Below, piece after piece: positions 15,594 to 25,260 of a DNA stretch of 42,271 nucleotides. The notes below the pieces were generated by a model, which worked only from the letters and a program-made list of their open reading frames with translations, made no database searches and had not been told where the DNA came from. The stretch's first letter is position 1, and each line of letters starts with the position of its first letter. Both the position numbers and the translations under genes were made by a program. Source of the DNA: Desulfobulbus sp. (GTDB lineage: Bacteria; Desulfobacterota; Desulfobulbia; Desulfobulbales; Desulfobulbaceae); NCBI GenBank assembly GCA_028684915.1, contig JAQUEZ010000034.1:1-42271 (forward strand). Direction: 5' to 3'.

Positions 15594-18200
15594 ATGAATC
15601 GTTCCGGTATTATTATCACCATCATCATGGGCTGCCTGGCACTCCTGCTCTGGAAAATCGTCAACCAACCCAATATCGAGCCCGCCTGGCCCTCTAAAAT
15701 CCAAGGGTTTTCCTTCTCGCCCTTCCACGAAGGCCAATCGCCGATGAAAATGATCTTCCCCTCGGTGGAGGAGATCGATAAGGACCTGGCCCTGCTTTCC
15801 GGGGATGTCCATGCGGTCCGCGCCTATACGGTCCAGGGCACGTTGGCGGAAATCCCTCGCCTTGCCGCAGCAAGAGGCCTGAATGTCACTCTTGGCGCCT
15901 GGTTAACTCCCGACGAGGAGGAAAATGAGAAGGAAATCGCAAAACTCATTAAAATTTACCAAGAAAACTACCGCAACGTTGTCCGGGTCATTGTTGGTAA
16001 CGAGGTTCTCCTCCGAACCGACCTCACTATGGAACAGATGTTTCGCCATATCGATACGGTCAAAAAATCGGTGTGGGCACCGGTCAGTATTGCCGAACCC
16101 TGGCACGTTTGGCTGAAAAATCCGAAACTGGTAGAGAAGGTCGACTTCATTGCCGTTCATCTTCTTCCTTACTGGGAAGGCGTACCTGTTGATCAGGCCG
16201 TTGACTACTGCATCATGCGGTATAACGAGCTTAAGGAAAAATACCCGGGCAAGGAAATCATTATCGGTGAAGTCGGTTGGCCAAGTGGTGGCCGTATCCG
16301 CCAGGGGGCGGTGGCCAGCCCGACCAATCAGGCTAAATTCCTTCGTCGGTTCCTTGATGTTGCAGAAAAGAATAACTACACCTACTACATCATGGAGGCC
16401 TTTGATCAGATTTGGAAAAAAAATCTTGAGGGCGAGGCAGGGAGTCTTTGGGGAGTCTATAACGATAACCGTGAACCCAAATTCGAATTTACCGCTCCGG
16501 TTATCCCTATCCCCCACTGGCGAGAATTGGCGGCGATCAGTATTGTCCTGGCAGTACTGATCCTCGCCCTGCTGTTTCGTGACAGTAAGGGGCTCCTGGA
16601 TACAGGGCGCGGCTTTTTGGCGTTTATCGCCTATGCTATTACCACCTTTGCGGTCTGGGTGGTCTACGACTTCCAGCGCCAATATATGACAGCGTCTTCC
16701 CTACTGGTTGGTATTGTTCTTTTACTGGCTGCCACCGGCGCTATCTTGGTCATCCTCGCCGAGGCCCATGAGTGGGCGGAATCGGTCTGGACCAAGACAT
16801 TCCATCGCCTGCCTCAGCCCATTGACGTGGCCGATGAGGAGTTGCCCATGGTTTCGATTCATGTTCCGGCCTACAATGAACCGCCGGATATGATGATCCA
16901 GACCATTAACGCCCTCGCCGAACTGGATTACCCCAAATTTGAAGTGTTGATTATCGATAACAACACCAAGGATCCGGAAGTCTGGCAACCAGTTGAAGCC
17001 CACTGTCAGACCATGGGGCCCAGGTTCCGATTTTTCCATGTGGACCCGCTCTCCGGATTCAAGGCCGGTGCGCTCAACTATGCTCTGCGAGAAACCAATC
17101 CTGAGGCCGGGGTGGTCGCGGTGATCGACAGCGACTATATCGTTGAACCGAACTGGCTGCGTACCCTGACACCCCAGTTCACCGACCCCAACATGGCGAT
17201 TGTCCAGGCACCTCAGGACTACCGCGATGGTGACGAAAATACCTTCAAAGCCATGTGTTTGGCTGAATACCGTGGTTTTTTCCAGATCGGCATGGTGACC
17301 CGCAATGAGCGTAACGCCATCATCCAGCATGGTACCATGACCATGGTCCGGCGTACGGTGCTCGACGAGGTCGGAGGCTGGGCAGAATGGTGCATCACCG
17401 AGGATGCCGAGTTGGGGCTACGAATTTTTGAAAAGGGTTATGCCGCCTGCTACGTTCCCTACAGTTTCGGCAAAGGCCTCATGCCGGACACCTTTATAGA
17501 TTTCAAGAAACAACGCTTCCGGTGGGCATACGGCTCGGTTCTGATTCTTCGCCACCACATGATGGCGATGTTCGGCCTTGAAAAGACCGGGCTTACCGGT
17601 GGGCAACGCTACCATTTTCTCGCAGGCTGGTTGCCCTGGTTTGCCGACGGCATCAACATGATATTCAACATTCTGGCGCTACTCTGGTCCTGCGGCATGA
17701 TCATCTTCCCGGATTATCTTTCGCCGCCCCATATCGTTTTCGCCTTTTTACCAATCGTGCTCTTTTTCTTTAAGAGCTTTAAAATGTTTTTCCTCTATCG
17801 TAGCCGCGTCGATGCCACACGTCGGCAGAGTCTTGCCGCCGGCCTTGCCGGTCTGGCCCTGTCGCATACCATTGCCCGGGCCATGCTCACCGGCTTTATC
17901 ACCCGAAAGATCGGCTTCTTTAGGACCCCGAAAAAGGCCCAAGCCAATGCCTTTTCCAAAGCCCTGGGCGATGCTCGGGAAGAGCTGCTCTTTGCCGTGG
18001 CCCTGGTCCTCTCTATTGTAGGTGTTTTGCTGCGCAAGGATGGCGACATGCTCGACATTCACATCTGGTGCGCGGTTTTGGTTATCCAGGCCATTCCCTA
18101 TAGTGCAGCGGTTATGGTTTCGCTGCTCAGTGGTCTGCCCAAGCTACCTTCCAAACTGGTCGGAACCATGGCGCCGCTTAAGGGATTGAGCAGCGAATAG
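15594..18200 (+). CDS. Membrane GH17-GT2 fusion protein, probable beta-(1,3)-glucan synthase (NdvB-like)
   Basis: The 868-residue protein joins two carbohydrate-active domains. After an N-terminal anchor (6-20), a GH17-like domain (about 35-300) carries the paired acids E137 (VGNE) and E226 (IGEVGWPS). Membrane segments follow at about 311-327, 342-358 and 368-390. A processive family 2 glycosyltransferase domain (about 418-660) has D512-x-D514 (IDSDY), T602-E603-D604 and Q640-x2-RW. Several C-terminal membrane segments finish the protein. Fusions of this kind are known in proteobacteria (NdvB-type), where the GT2 part makes beta-1,3-glucan and the GH17 part acts as a transglycosylase that elongates or branches it. 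Osmoregulated periplasmic glucan is the likely product, by family inference. The ATG at 15594 has no clear ribosome site. Confidence 0.88.
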   Translation: MNRSGIIITIIMGCLALLLWKIVNQPNIEPAWPSKIQGFSFSPFHEGQSPMKMIFPSVEEIDKDLALLSGDVHAVRAYTVQGTLAEIPRLAAARGLNVTLGAWLTPDEEENEKEIAKLIKIYQENYRNVVRVIVGNEVLLRTDLTMEQMFRHIDTVKKSVWAPVSIAEPWHVWLKNPKLVEKVDFIAVHLLPYWEGVPVDQAVDYCIMRYNELKEKYPGKEIIIGEVGWPSGGRIRQGAVASPTNQAKFLRRFLDVAEKNNYTYYIMEAFDQIWKKNLEGEAGSLWGVYNDNREPKFEFTAPVIPIPHWRELAAISIVLAVLILALLFRDSKGLLDTGRGFLAFIAYAITTFAVWVVYDFQRQYMTASSLLVGIVLLLAATGAILVILAEAHEWAESVWTKTFHRLPQPIDVADEELPMVSIHVPAYNEPPDMMIQTINALAELDYPKFEVLIIDNNTKDPEVWQPVEAHCQTMGPRFRFFHVDPLSGFKAGALNYALRETNPEAGVVAVIDSDYIVEPNWLRTLTPQFTDPNMAIVQAPQDYRDGDENTFKAMCLAEYRGFFQIGMVTRNERNAIIQHGTMTMVRRTVLDEVGGWAEWCITEDAELGLRIFEKGYAACYVPYSFGKGLMPDTFIDFKKQRFRWAYGSVLILRHHMMAMFGLEKTGLTGGQRYHFLAGWLPWFADGINMIFNILALLWSCGMIIFPDYLSPPHIVFAFLPIVLFFFKSFKMFFLYRSRVDATRRQSLAAGLAGLALSHTIARAMLTGFITRKIGFFRTPKKAQANAFSKALGDAREELLFAVALVLSIVGVLLRKDGDMLDIHIWCAVLVIQAIPYSAAVMVSLLSGLPKLPSKLVGTMAPLKGLSSE

Positions 18201-18218
18201 TCCTTGGCCACCGAGAAT

Positions 18219-18264
18219 AAAAAGAAGGCTCCGCAAAACGATGATTTTGCGGAGCCTTCTTTTT
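18219..18264. terminator. Bidirectional terminator between glucan synthase and SNF2 genes
   Basis: A long stem (about 18219-18238 with 18245-18264) with a 6-base loop CGATGA is flanked by A and T runs on both sides. It serves the two convergent genes. Confidence 0.9.
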
Positions 18265-18290
18265 TTCTTTGTTGAGGAAAAGGTAACTTC

Positions 18291-21200
18291 TTAGCTAGAG
18301 CGGATCAACTCCAGCAGTTCTTCGGCACTGATTCGGGTGCTGACATCCGCACCCTCGAGCAGGGAATTCGCCAGATCCCGTTTTTCCTGATGCAGGCGAA
18401 CGATCTTCTCTTCAATGGTGTTGGCAGTAACCAGCCGATACACAGTAACCGGCCGTTTCTGGCCGATACGATGGGCGCGGTCGGCAGCCTGGTCCTCCAC
18501 CGCCGGGTTCCACCAAGGATCCATGTGGATGACATAGTCGGCCGCCGTCAGGTTGAGGCCCAACCCACCGGCTTTCAAGCTAATGAGAAACAGATCGCCC
18601 TCTCCAGCCTGGAAACGCTCAACCTGATGCTGCCGCTCCTTAGCGGGAGTGGTGCCGTCCAGGTACTTATAGCTGATTTCCTTGCTGTCGAGGTATTCTC
18701 TGATCAGAGCCAGATGCCCGGTGAACTGGCTGAAGATCAAGGCCTTATGACCGCCTCCGAGTAATTCCTCCACGGTTTCGGCAAAAACCTGCAGTTTGGT
18801 CGAGGGAATTTTCACCTGATCATTGATCAGGCGCGGATTACAGCAAGCTCGACGCAAACGCATGATTTCGGCCAGAATCCGCAGATGACGCCCGGTCTTC
18901 TCACTACTGCCCTCGATGTTTTCAATCGCCTGCTGACGCAGGGCCTCATAAAACTGCAACTCCTCGGGCTGCATCTCCACCCGCAGGGTAATTTCAGTCC
19001 GCGGCGGCAATTCTTCCAGTACCTGGGACTTGATACGCCTGAGCATAAAGGGCCGAATCAATTTTTTCAGCGTTCGCCGCGCTTCGCGATCATGGTATTT
19101 TTCGATCGGAATGCCGAACCGACGATTGAACTGTTTGTAGGTTCCCAACAGACCGGGGTTGATAAAAGCAAACAAGTTCCACAACTCTCCCAGATGATTT
19201 TCAATCGGGGTGCCGGTGGTAATTAGGCGGAAACGACTATCCAAACGCATTGCCGCTTTGGAACGCTTGGTGGCGGCATTTTTTATGGCTTGGGCCTCGT
19301 CGAGCACCACCGACTGCCATTTCACCTGTGCCAGAAGATCAATTTCCTGTTGCAGCAGGGTAAAACTGGTGACGAGCAAATCAAACTTACCCAGGGTTGA
19401 GATGATCTCATCCCGGTTCACTTCGGAAAACAATTGGAAGTTGAGGGTGGGCGCAAACCGTCGTACCTCAGTTTCCCAGTTCATGCACACCGACGTCGGG
19501 GCGACCACCAATGACGGGCCGAGATGGGCCAGACTAAGAATCACAGTGATCGACTGCAGAGTCTTCCCCAATCCCATATCATCTGCCAAACAGGCACCAA
19601 CCCCAAGATGGGCAAGGCGGCTCATCCAAACAAAACCTTCCTTCTGATAATCACGAAGTTCGGCTTTCAGGGTCGACGGTACCTTGGGGTTCATCTCCTG
19701 GGCTTCGGCAATGGATTGCAGACGCAAGCGCCAGCCCTTATCAGCATTGGTCTGGGCTTGGTGAGTCAGTTCCTCCAGCGCAATAGCGGCCAGAGGATGG
19801 ATTTTGACCTCCTGCTCATCGCCAGGCTGACTGTTCCCGTACAGGATCAACTCCTCAAGGCGATTGCGAAACTCCTGGGTCAGGGCAAGAAACTGGCCTT
19901 CCCCCATGGGGATGAAACGACTGCGCGTCTCTCGCACCTTATCGAGAAGGGTTTTGAGTTCGATAACCTCATCTTGGTCGATTTCCAACTGCCCGGTAAG
20001 GGTGAACCAATCCTGCTGACTGGTGCGAATATTAAGATTAAGCTGATTGACCCCGGCCTGACGGCGTACGGCCAGTTTCTCTCCTTCCGGCCATTCAAGG
20101 ACCACTCTGTCTTTGATTTCCTCGATTTCCAGCAGTACCTGCAGACATTCCTCAGGATCGAGGAGATGCCATTCCCGCTTGTTTTCCTGCTCAAAATCAA
20201 TGGCCAAGTCGAGTAGGGGGCAGCTTTCTTCGATCTCGCGCGCCTTGTCTTCTTCCAGACGCAAATTGCGTTTGGTGCGGAGTCGACGGCCATCGATTTC
20301 AGCCATCAAATTCGCCACGCCGACACCAGGTTTCAGGTAGGGGCCGCCGTGTTTAAAGGGACGAACAAAAAACTCAATCCGAAATCCACTGCCATAAGGA
20401 ATGATGTGGACGTAGGTGGTAGGATCACTCTCCACCTGATCTGCGGGCACGCCTTCTCCCGGCACTTCAATGGCCGAGTGTACGGTCATGAACGAGGCAA
20501 TGTGACCAATGGCATCCAACACCTTCTTGCTGGCGGCAATCGGCACCAGCAATCCGTCACGCCCGGTAATTTCAGCCACTTTTCGATGTTCGTCGCTGAT
20601 TTTGATAATGCGATACCGCGTTGGCGTCTCCCGCCAGATTGCCACATTACCCTCTCCTATATCCTGGGAAAAGTGGATAAAGAGTGAATCACCCTTGCGC
20701 TCGACCACCAATTCCGGCTCACCGGCAACGATTTCCACCGGAGTTTGCGGGGAACGCTTGAGATAAACGTAAGGATGGCCGATCAATGCCGGCAGGGCGT
20801 TTTCCTGATTGAAGACATAGCCGCCGTTCTTACTGCTTTCACCCGATTGATACAGGGCGGTGCATATCTCCCGATCCTGATCGGTGAGGTAATCCATCCC
20901 ATGGCGAACCAGGCGCTGGAAGGCTATGGTCCGCCCCTTGGTCCACCCACCAATGGTGGTTTTCTTTTGTTCCTTGGGATGAAGATCCAGGATGCCGTCA
21001 ACGTATTCGACCATCCAGCACAACCGAGTCAGTCTTTCCGGCTCCCTTATTTTACTCGATATATCGATCAACTCCTGGAGGCTTTGCTTCCAGGTAGCAT
21101 TCGGAGCAATGATATGGGTGAGATAGCGACTCTGTAAGGCGGCAGAAAGCTCCTGAGCAGCCAAGGCGGCCTCCTGCTGGTCTTCATCCAGAGTCGCGAG

Positions 21201-22475
21201 TAGTTCCGCTGATTCCATGGCGACCCAGAGATACCCGCTTGCCCGAGCCTGATCGTAGAGAGATTTCAACATCTCCTGAAAATCGGTGGGGATCTCTATC
21301 CCGATCCAATGCAGCGACAACAGGGCCACCAACGAGGTCAGGCTCCGTTTGTTTTCAACCACATCCTGGGTCAGCGCCAGCATGTCGGGCATGGCCTCTT
21401 CGGAGGCACTGAGCACGGCTGCAAGGAAGCGGTAGGGGATCTCTTCAGAACAACCGTTACAACGTCGCAGGACTGTATCAACAGCTCCGCGTACCCGGTC
21501 CCGATCGCCCTCTTCGTCACGGGCCAGCAAAGCGAAAATACAAAAGAGTCCGGTTATCCCGAAAAAGAAAAAGGGTTGGTCACCGGCGTACTGCTGGAGA
21601 TGGCCCAGATCTTCGTCAAAAAGGTTGAGCGCCAGCTCGGTATCACCGTTGAGAAAGGCTACAGTCCCGGCAAAGCCCGAGCCCTGGAAGGAGTCACTGT
21701 AATCACTGAGGAGTTGGCGTAAGGCTTCAAATCGCCCCTGTAAGAGATAGCTTGAGGCCAGAAGTCGGCGAAAAGGAACCCGTTCGTCGGGTGAGACGGT
21801 CTGGGCCTGTTCATCGGCCAAATAGTCAAGAACCGCCGGAAAATGGTGCAGCTGTTCAAGAGAGTAGCGAACAGCCTCATCGAGCAGGAAAAATTGAAAA
21901 GAGCCCGGTAGGGTGGAAAACCATTGTGGCTCAAAGGCGCGTGCAGCCACTAAAACCGCAGGCGGCTCGCTCTTGAGATAGCGGTGTCCCTCCTTCTCCC
22001 AAAAGAGCAAGGCCTCATCCATTTTGTCGAAATTTTGACTATACACCCCTATGCGAAATTGGCGTATCGCCCGCCAGCACCTGGTAGACCACTTACCGTG
22101 CATATAGTCCACCGGAGCGGCCCGCTCAATGAGGGCGGCAATGCGAGTGAAACGCTTGAGATGCATCGCCTGTCGGGTCAGGGCCTCAGCCAGAATCTTT
22201 GGGCATTGATTTTTACTACTGAGAAATCCTTTCCGCCGCAAACGGGCCACCATCTCGCTGACCTCTTCGCTGCTCGGCTTCCGGTCACCAAGAAAATTTG
22301 GCACCAGACTGTTCAGACAACGAGCAATAAAGCTCGAAGAAACGGGTTCATAGATAATGGACACGAGTTGCAGCAGCAGTTGTTCAGCAACAGGAAGCGC
22401 TTTAACAGCCTGCAGGTCAACGGTATCCTTCGTTGTTCGGGTTGGTCGGGGAAGAAGGTTGGAAGAATCTTTCAA
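18291..22475 (-). CDS. Large SNF2-family DNA-dependent ATPase (1394 aa)
   Basis: The C-terminal 460 residues form a full SNF2/Swi2 motor. Walker A is in DDMGLGKT (Lys near residue 971), with LDEAQAIKN, TGTPIENHLGELWNL, FSQFTGH and the final LKAGGLGLNLTAADYV and QAADRAHRIGQ motifs. Such proteins translocate on double-stranded DNA and remodel protein-DNA complexes. The first 930 residues have no domain I can name. They contain helical repeats (roughly 60-520) and a beta-rich segment with parallels to SNF2-associated regions (roughly 560-900). No nuclease, methyltransferase or other defence partner is adjacent. The only available start is a TTG at 22475 without a clear ribosome site. An in-frame TAA lies 12 bases further upstream, so the true start may be slightly internal. 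Confidence 0.9.
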   Translation of the reverse strand: MKDSSNLLPRPTRTTKDTVDLQAVKALPVAEQLLLQLVSIIYEPVSSSFIARCLNSLVPNFLGDRKPSSEEVSEMVARLRRKGFLSSKNQCPKILAEALTRQAMHLKRFTRIAALIERAAPVDYMHGKWSTRCWRAIRQFRIGVYSQNFDKMDEALLFWEKEGHRYLKSEPPAVLVAARAFEPQWFSTLPGSFQFFLLDEAVRYSLEQLHHFPAVLDYLADEQAQTVSPDERVPFRRLLASSYLLQGRFEALRQLLSDYSDSFQGSGFAGTVAFLNGDTELALNLFDEDLGHLQQYAGDQPFFFFGITGLFCIFALLARDEEGDRDRVRGAVDTVLRRCNGCSEEIPYRFLAAVLSASEEAMPDMLALTQDVVENKRSLTSLVALLSLHWIGIEIPTDFQEMLKSLYDQARASGYLWVAMESAELLATLDEDQQEAALAAQELSAALQSRYLTHIIAPNATWKQSLQELIDISSKIREPERLTRLCWMVEYVDGILDLHPKEQKKTTIGGWTKGRTIAFQRLVRHGMDYLTDQDREICTALYQSGESSKNGGYVFNQENALPALIGHPYVYLKRSPQTPVEIVAGEPELVVERKGDSLFIHFSQDIGEGNVAIWRETPTRYRIIKISDEHRKVAEITGRDGLLVPIAASKKVLDAIGHIASFMTVHSAIEVPGEGVPADQVESDPTTYVHIIPYGSGFRIEFFVRPFKHGGPYLKPGVGVANLMAEIDGRRLRTKRNLRLEEDKAREIEESCPLLDLAIDFEQENKREWHLLDPEECLQVLLEIEEIKDRVVLEWPEGEKLAVRRQAGVNQLNLNIRTSQQDWFTLTGQLEIDQDEVIELKTLLDKVRETRSRFIPMGEGQFLALTQEFRNRLEELILYGNSQPGDEQEVKIHPLAAIALEELTHQAQTNADKGWRLRLQSIAEAQEMNPKVPSTLKAELRDYQKEGFVWMSRLAHLGVGACLADDMGLGKTLQSITVILSLAHLGPSLVVAPTSVCMNWETEVRRFAPTLNFQLFSEVNRDEIISTLGKFDLLVTSFTLLQQEIDLLAQVKWQSVVLDEAQAIKNAATKRSKAAMRLDSRFRLITTGTPIENHLGELWNLFAFINPGLLGTYKQFNRRFGIPIEKYHDREARRTLKKLIRPFMLRRIKSQVLEELPPRTEITLRVEMQPEELQFYEALRQQAIENIEGSSEKTGRHLRILAEIMRLRRACCNPRLINDQVKIPSTKLQVFAETVEELLGGGHKALIFSQFTGHLALIREYLDSKEISYKYLDGTTPAKERQHQVERFQAGEGDLFLISLKAGGLGLNLTAADYVIHMDPWWNPAVEDQAADRAHRIGQKRPVTVYRLVTANTIEEKIVRLHQEKRDLANSLLEGADVSTRISAEELLELIRSS

Positions 22476-22589
22476 AATACCGAATTAGAGTGAAGTTAAA
22501 GAGTGTAGATCCGCCATGGGCAGCGGGCATTTCATGAAAGAGAGCTTCTACACTCACAAGTTAGGTTATTAAACCACAGAAACGGAAAA

Positions 22590-22621
22590 AAGGACACGCC
22601 CTTAAAAAAAGGCGTGTCCTT
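22590..22621 (-). terminator. Terminator of ppiD
   Basis: AAGGACACGCC (22590-22600) pairs with GGCGTGTCCTT (22611-22621) around a 10-base loop. On the minus strand it is followed by a TTTTTT run. It lies about 135 bases past the ppiD stop. The rest of the gap 22476-22755 shows nothing else recognisable. Confidence 0.82.
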
Positions 22622-22755
22622 AAGAGAGGGTCATTCTCGGTAAATAGCACGAGAATGATATTATTTCCTCAGAAATTACTTTATTTGTGAGGCTCGACTA
22701 ACAACTATTGGATTGTACAAATCCAGCAAGGTTGCAATGGCGCCAAAGTGCCCCG

Positions 22756-24633
22756 TCATTGCAGCATCTGGGTGTTAATCCAGATTTTGGCCTCTTTTCG
22801 CAACTGCCCCAGCCAGGACGTCAAAAGGATGTTCTTTTGCGCCGCAAGCAGCTGTTGCTCAAGATTTTTGCGTTTCCCGCCATCCAGCTCGCTTTTGCCC
22901 GTACGTGAGTCGAGAATCTGATAGATTGAGAAAGATGCCTCTTCACTAAGCACGGCGTCGGGAAAAGAACCAAGACCGAGACGAGCAAAGGCCTCTTTAC
23001 GAATGTTCTCGGGGACTCCATTGGCCGAACCGATGCGCTTCACATAAGCAGATTCTTTTTTTTCAAGCCCTTCCGGCCAGTTGCCTGTTTCCTTAGCCTT
23101 TTTCAGGTAGGCCTCTGCAGATGCCCTTGCCAGCTCAACACTCTTTTCCTTGGTGTAATCGCCAACAACGCGTTCACGTACGGTAGTAAGCTCCGGGATC
23201 GACGGCGCTTTGATGTCCTCGGCAAAAATAATCACATATCCCGAGGAGGTCTCCACGATCGAGCTTAATTCACCTTTACGTAGAGCAAAGGCTGCCTGGA
23301 GGAAGGCGCTGTCATTGGCCATGGGCATTTTGGGAGGAGCGTCTTGGGTGAAGAACTCGGTATGCAAGATGGACGCCCCACCTTTCTCACTGAACTTTAC
23401 TAAACTGCCAGCGCGAATAATATCCTCGTAGGTAGAGGAAGCTTCTTTAAAAGCCACGGCCTGCGCCTCTTTCTGAGCCAGATGCTGACGGATTGTCTGG
23501 CTGGTTTCGGCAAAACTTCGGGTTTTCTCCGGCTGCACTTCTTCTAGCTTGATGATGTGATAACCAAAAGGCGATTCAACAACAGGACTGACCTCACCAA
23601 CGTTGAGTAAAAAGGCACTGCGTTCAAAGGTCGGGACCATCTGGCCACGACTGAAAAAACCCAAATCCCCGCCACGCTCTTTGGAACCGTCTTCCGAGAA
23701 TTTTTTTGCTGTTGCGGCAAAGTCAGCCCCCTGATGAATCTGCTGCAACAGCCTTTCAGCCTCGGTTTTTTTGGCAGCCTTGGCGTCAGCGGAGGCACCC
23801 TCATCAACCCGAATAAGAATATGGCGCGCCCGACGTCTTTCAGGGACCTGGTACTCTGCCAGATGTTCCTGATAATAGATGCGCATGGCCGCCTCGGTTA
23901 CAGCTTCCGGTTTGGCTGAATCGGCAAAGGCAAAGCTCAGGTAGGCCAACTTGGTTTCCGGGGCAGTTTTGTAATTCAGTTTATGGGCTTCAAACCAGGT
24001 ATGCAGTGCCTCATCCGTAACAGACACCTGACTCCGGTACTGCTCGGAAGTAATTACCGCGTAGGCGAGCTTGATCTCCTGATCGATATACTCCAGCCAA
24101 TGGCCCATCTCAGCCTTGGGCATCTCGGCAAAGGAGCCCACGGATTCAGTAGCCCGACTGATGAGGAGGTCGTCATGTATGCCGCCTTCAAAAGTTTTTG
24201 GTGAGAGCCGATTTCTCTCGAGGACCGCCCTGTACTGGTTCAAATCAAACTGTCCGCTCTGATTAAAGACCGGCATGGTCCTGATCTTGCGTTGGGTGGC
24301 CTCTTTACTGACCCGAATCCCAATGGTTTCAGCGCCTTGACGAAGCAGTTCCCTTTGCACTAATTGATCGAGCACCTGTTCCTTGAGATGAATCCCTTCG
24401 AGGAATTTGTCCGGCAACTGCCCTCCGAACTGCTCCTTGTACCGTTCGACAGCCCGTTCGTAACTCTGTTTGAATTCAACATAGCCGATCTCTTTCCCAT
24501 TGACCACGGCCATGGCGTTCGAAGAATTTTTCAGTTTGGACCCGACTCCCCAAAAGATGAACACAATGGCGATAATGACCACCACCGCCTGAATAACAAG
24601 GGACTGGGCATTTTTTCTGATAATATTCAGCAT
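22756..24633 (-). CDS. ppiD: PpiD-like membrane-anchored periplasmic folding chaperone
   Basis: The 625-residue protein has one N-terminal membrane anchor (about residues 12-33, rich in V and I), a SurA-like chaperone region and a parvulin domain near residues 262-365 (RARHILIRVDEG, KKFSEDGSKERGGDLGFFSRGQM, SPFGYHIIKLEEV). A second parvulin-like degenerate segment follows (about 425-490). This matches PpiD, which sits at the SecYEG exit and assists newly exported proteins. Length matches E. coli PpiD (623). It is monocistronic, with its own terminator. A GGAG element lies 12 bases before the ATG. Confidence 0.92.
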   Translation of the reverse strand: MLNIIRKNAQSLVIQAVVVIIAIVFIFWGVGSKLKNSSNAMAVVNGKEIGYVEFKQSYERAVERYKEQFGGQLPDKFLEGIHLKEQVLDQLVQRELLRQGAETIGIRVSKEATQRKIRTMPVFNQSGQFDLNQYRAVLERNRLSPKTFEGGIHDDLLISRATESVGSFAEMPKAEMGHWLEYIDQEIKLAYAVITSEQYRSQVSVTDEALHTWFEAHKLNYKTAPETKLAYLSFAFADSAKPEAVTEAAMRIYYQEHLAEYQVPERRRARHILIRVDEGASADAKAAKKTEAERLLQQIHQGADFAATAKKFSEDGSKERGGDLGFFSRGQMVPTFERSAFLLNVGEVSPVVESPFGYHIIKLEEVQPEKTRSFAETSQTIRQHLAQKEAQAVAFKEASSTYEDIIRAGSLVKFSEKGGASILHTEFFTQDAPPKMPMANDSAFLQAAFALRKGELSSIVETSSGYVIIFAEDIKAPSIPELTTVRERVVGDYTKEKSVELARASAEAYLKKAKETGNWPEGLEKKESAYVKRIGSANGVPENIRKEAFARLGLGSFPDAVLSEEASFSIYQILDSRTGKSELDGGKRKNLEQQLLAAQKNILLTSWLGQLRKEAKIWINTQMLQ

Positions 24634-24784
24634 GATAGAAGCGTCTCCACAAGCACAGGGCGTAATATATATATTTTTAAAGCTGGCATTATGTTCAATT
24701 TGTCAGCAAGTTACCAGAGAAAAATGCTCTGAAACGACAGCAAAAAATGTCTGAGACCTCATTCAAAAAAATCCGGGTGTTTGC

Positions 24785-24832
24785 TTGACAAAGCCCCCCC
24801 CCTATAGTAATTAACTTGTGATTTTTTAGAAT
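24785..24832 (+). promoter_or_regulatory. dsrC promoter region with a C9 tract
   Basis: TTGACA (24785-24790) is a perfect -35 box. It is followed by AAG, a run of nine C (24794-24802) and TATAGT (24803-24808), only 12 bases from the -35. Another -10-like box, TAGAAT (24827-24832), lies further down without an obvious -35. The promoter is certainly in this region, but which -10 is used cannot be decided by eye. Confidence 0.5.
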
Positions 24833-24881
24833 AGGATTTGATTACTCATCAATAATAAACACTTCGGCCAAGGAGGAACAC

Positions 24882-25202
24882 ATGGCAAGTATTGAGCACA
24901 AAGGTAAAAGCTACGAGGTAGACGAAGACGGCTTCCTGTTGAAAGGTGCTGAGGAGTGGGACGAGAACTGGGTCGACTACGTAAAGACCGTTGAAGGTAT
25001 CGCCGATATCACCGATGAGCACCAGAAAGTTATCGACGCCCTGCAGGAGTACTACAAGAAGAATGGTATCGCTCCGATGGTTCGTATCCTTTCCAAAACC
25101 ACCGGTTTCCCGCTGAAACGCATCTACGAGCTGTTCCCGTCTGGACCTGGTAAAGGCGCTTGTAAGATGGCTGGTTTGCCGAAACCTACTGGTTGCGTCT
25201 GA
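24882..25202 (+). CDS. dsrC: DsrC, sulfur-trafficking partner of dissimilatory sulfite reductase
   Basis: The 106-residue protein is a true DsrC and not just a TusE homologue, because it keeps both redox cysteines in its C-terminal arm, C94 (GACKMAGLP) and C105 (PTGCV), ten residues apart. In sulfate reducers DsrC carries the sulfite-derived sulfur as a trisulfide from DsrAB to the DsrMKJOP membrane complex. It is alone here, away from dsrAB, as is common in this group. A perfect AAGGAGG site precedes the ATG. The gene has its own promoter region and strong terminator. This gene is the best single clue to the lifestyle of the organism. Confidence 0.97.
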   Translation: MASIEHKGKSYEVDEDGFLLKGAEEWDENWVDYVKTVEGIADITDEHQKVIDALQEYYKKNGIAPMVRILSKTTGFPLKRIYELFPSGPGKGACKMAGLPKPTGCV

Positions 25203-25226
25203 TCACTTATCGTACATCCGTTGGAC

Positions 25227-25260
25227 AAAAAAGGCTGCCCTGAAAAAGGCAGCCTTTTTT
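25227..25260 (+). terminator. Terminator of dsrC
   Basis: A 13-bp stem (25227-25239 with 25248-25260) with an 8-base loop ends in TTTTTT, 24 bases past the dsrC stop. Confidence 0.92.

Noticed and set aside
18291..22475. Defence island around the SNF2 ATPase
   Set aside because: Neighbours are a glucan synthase and PpiD. No nuclease, methylase or other defence gene is nearby.
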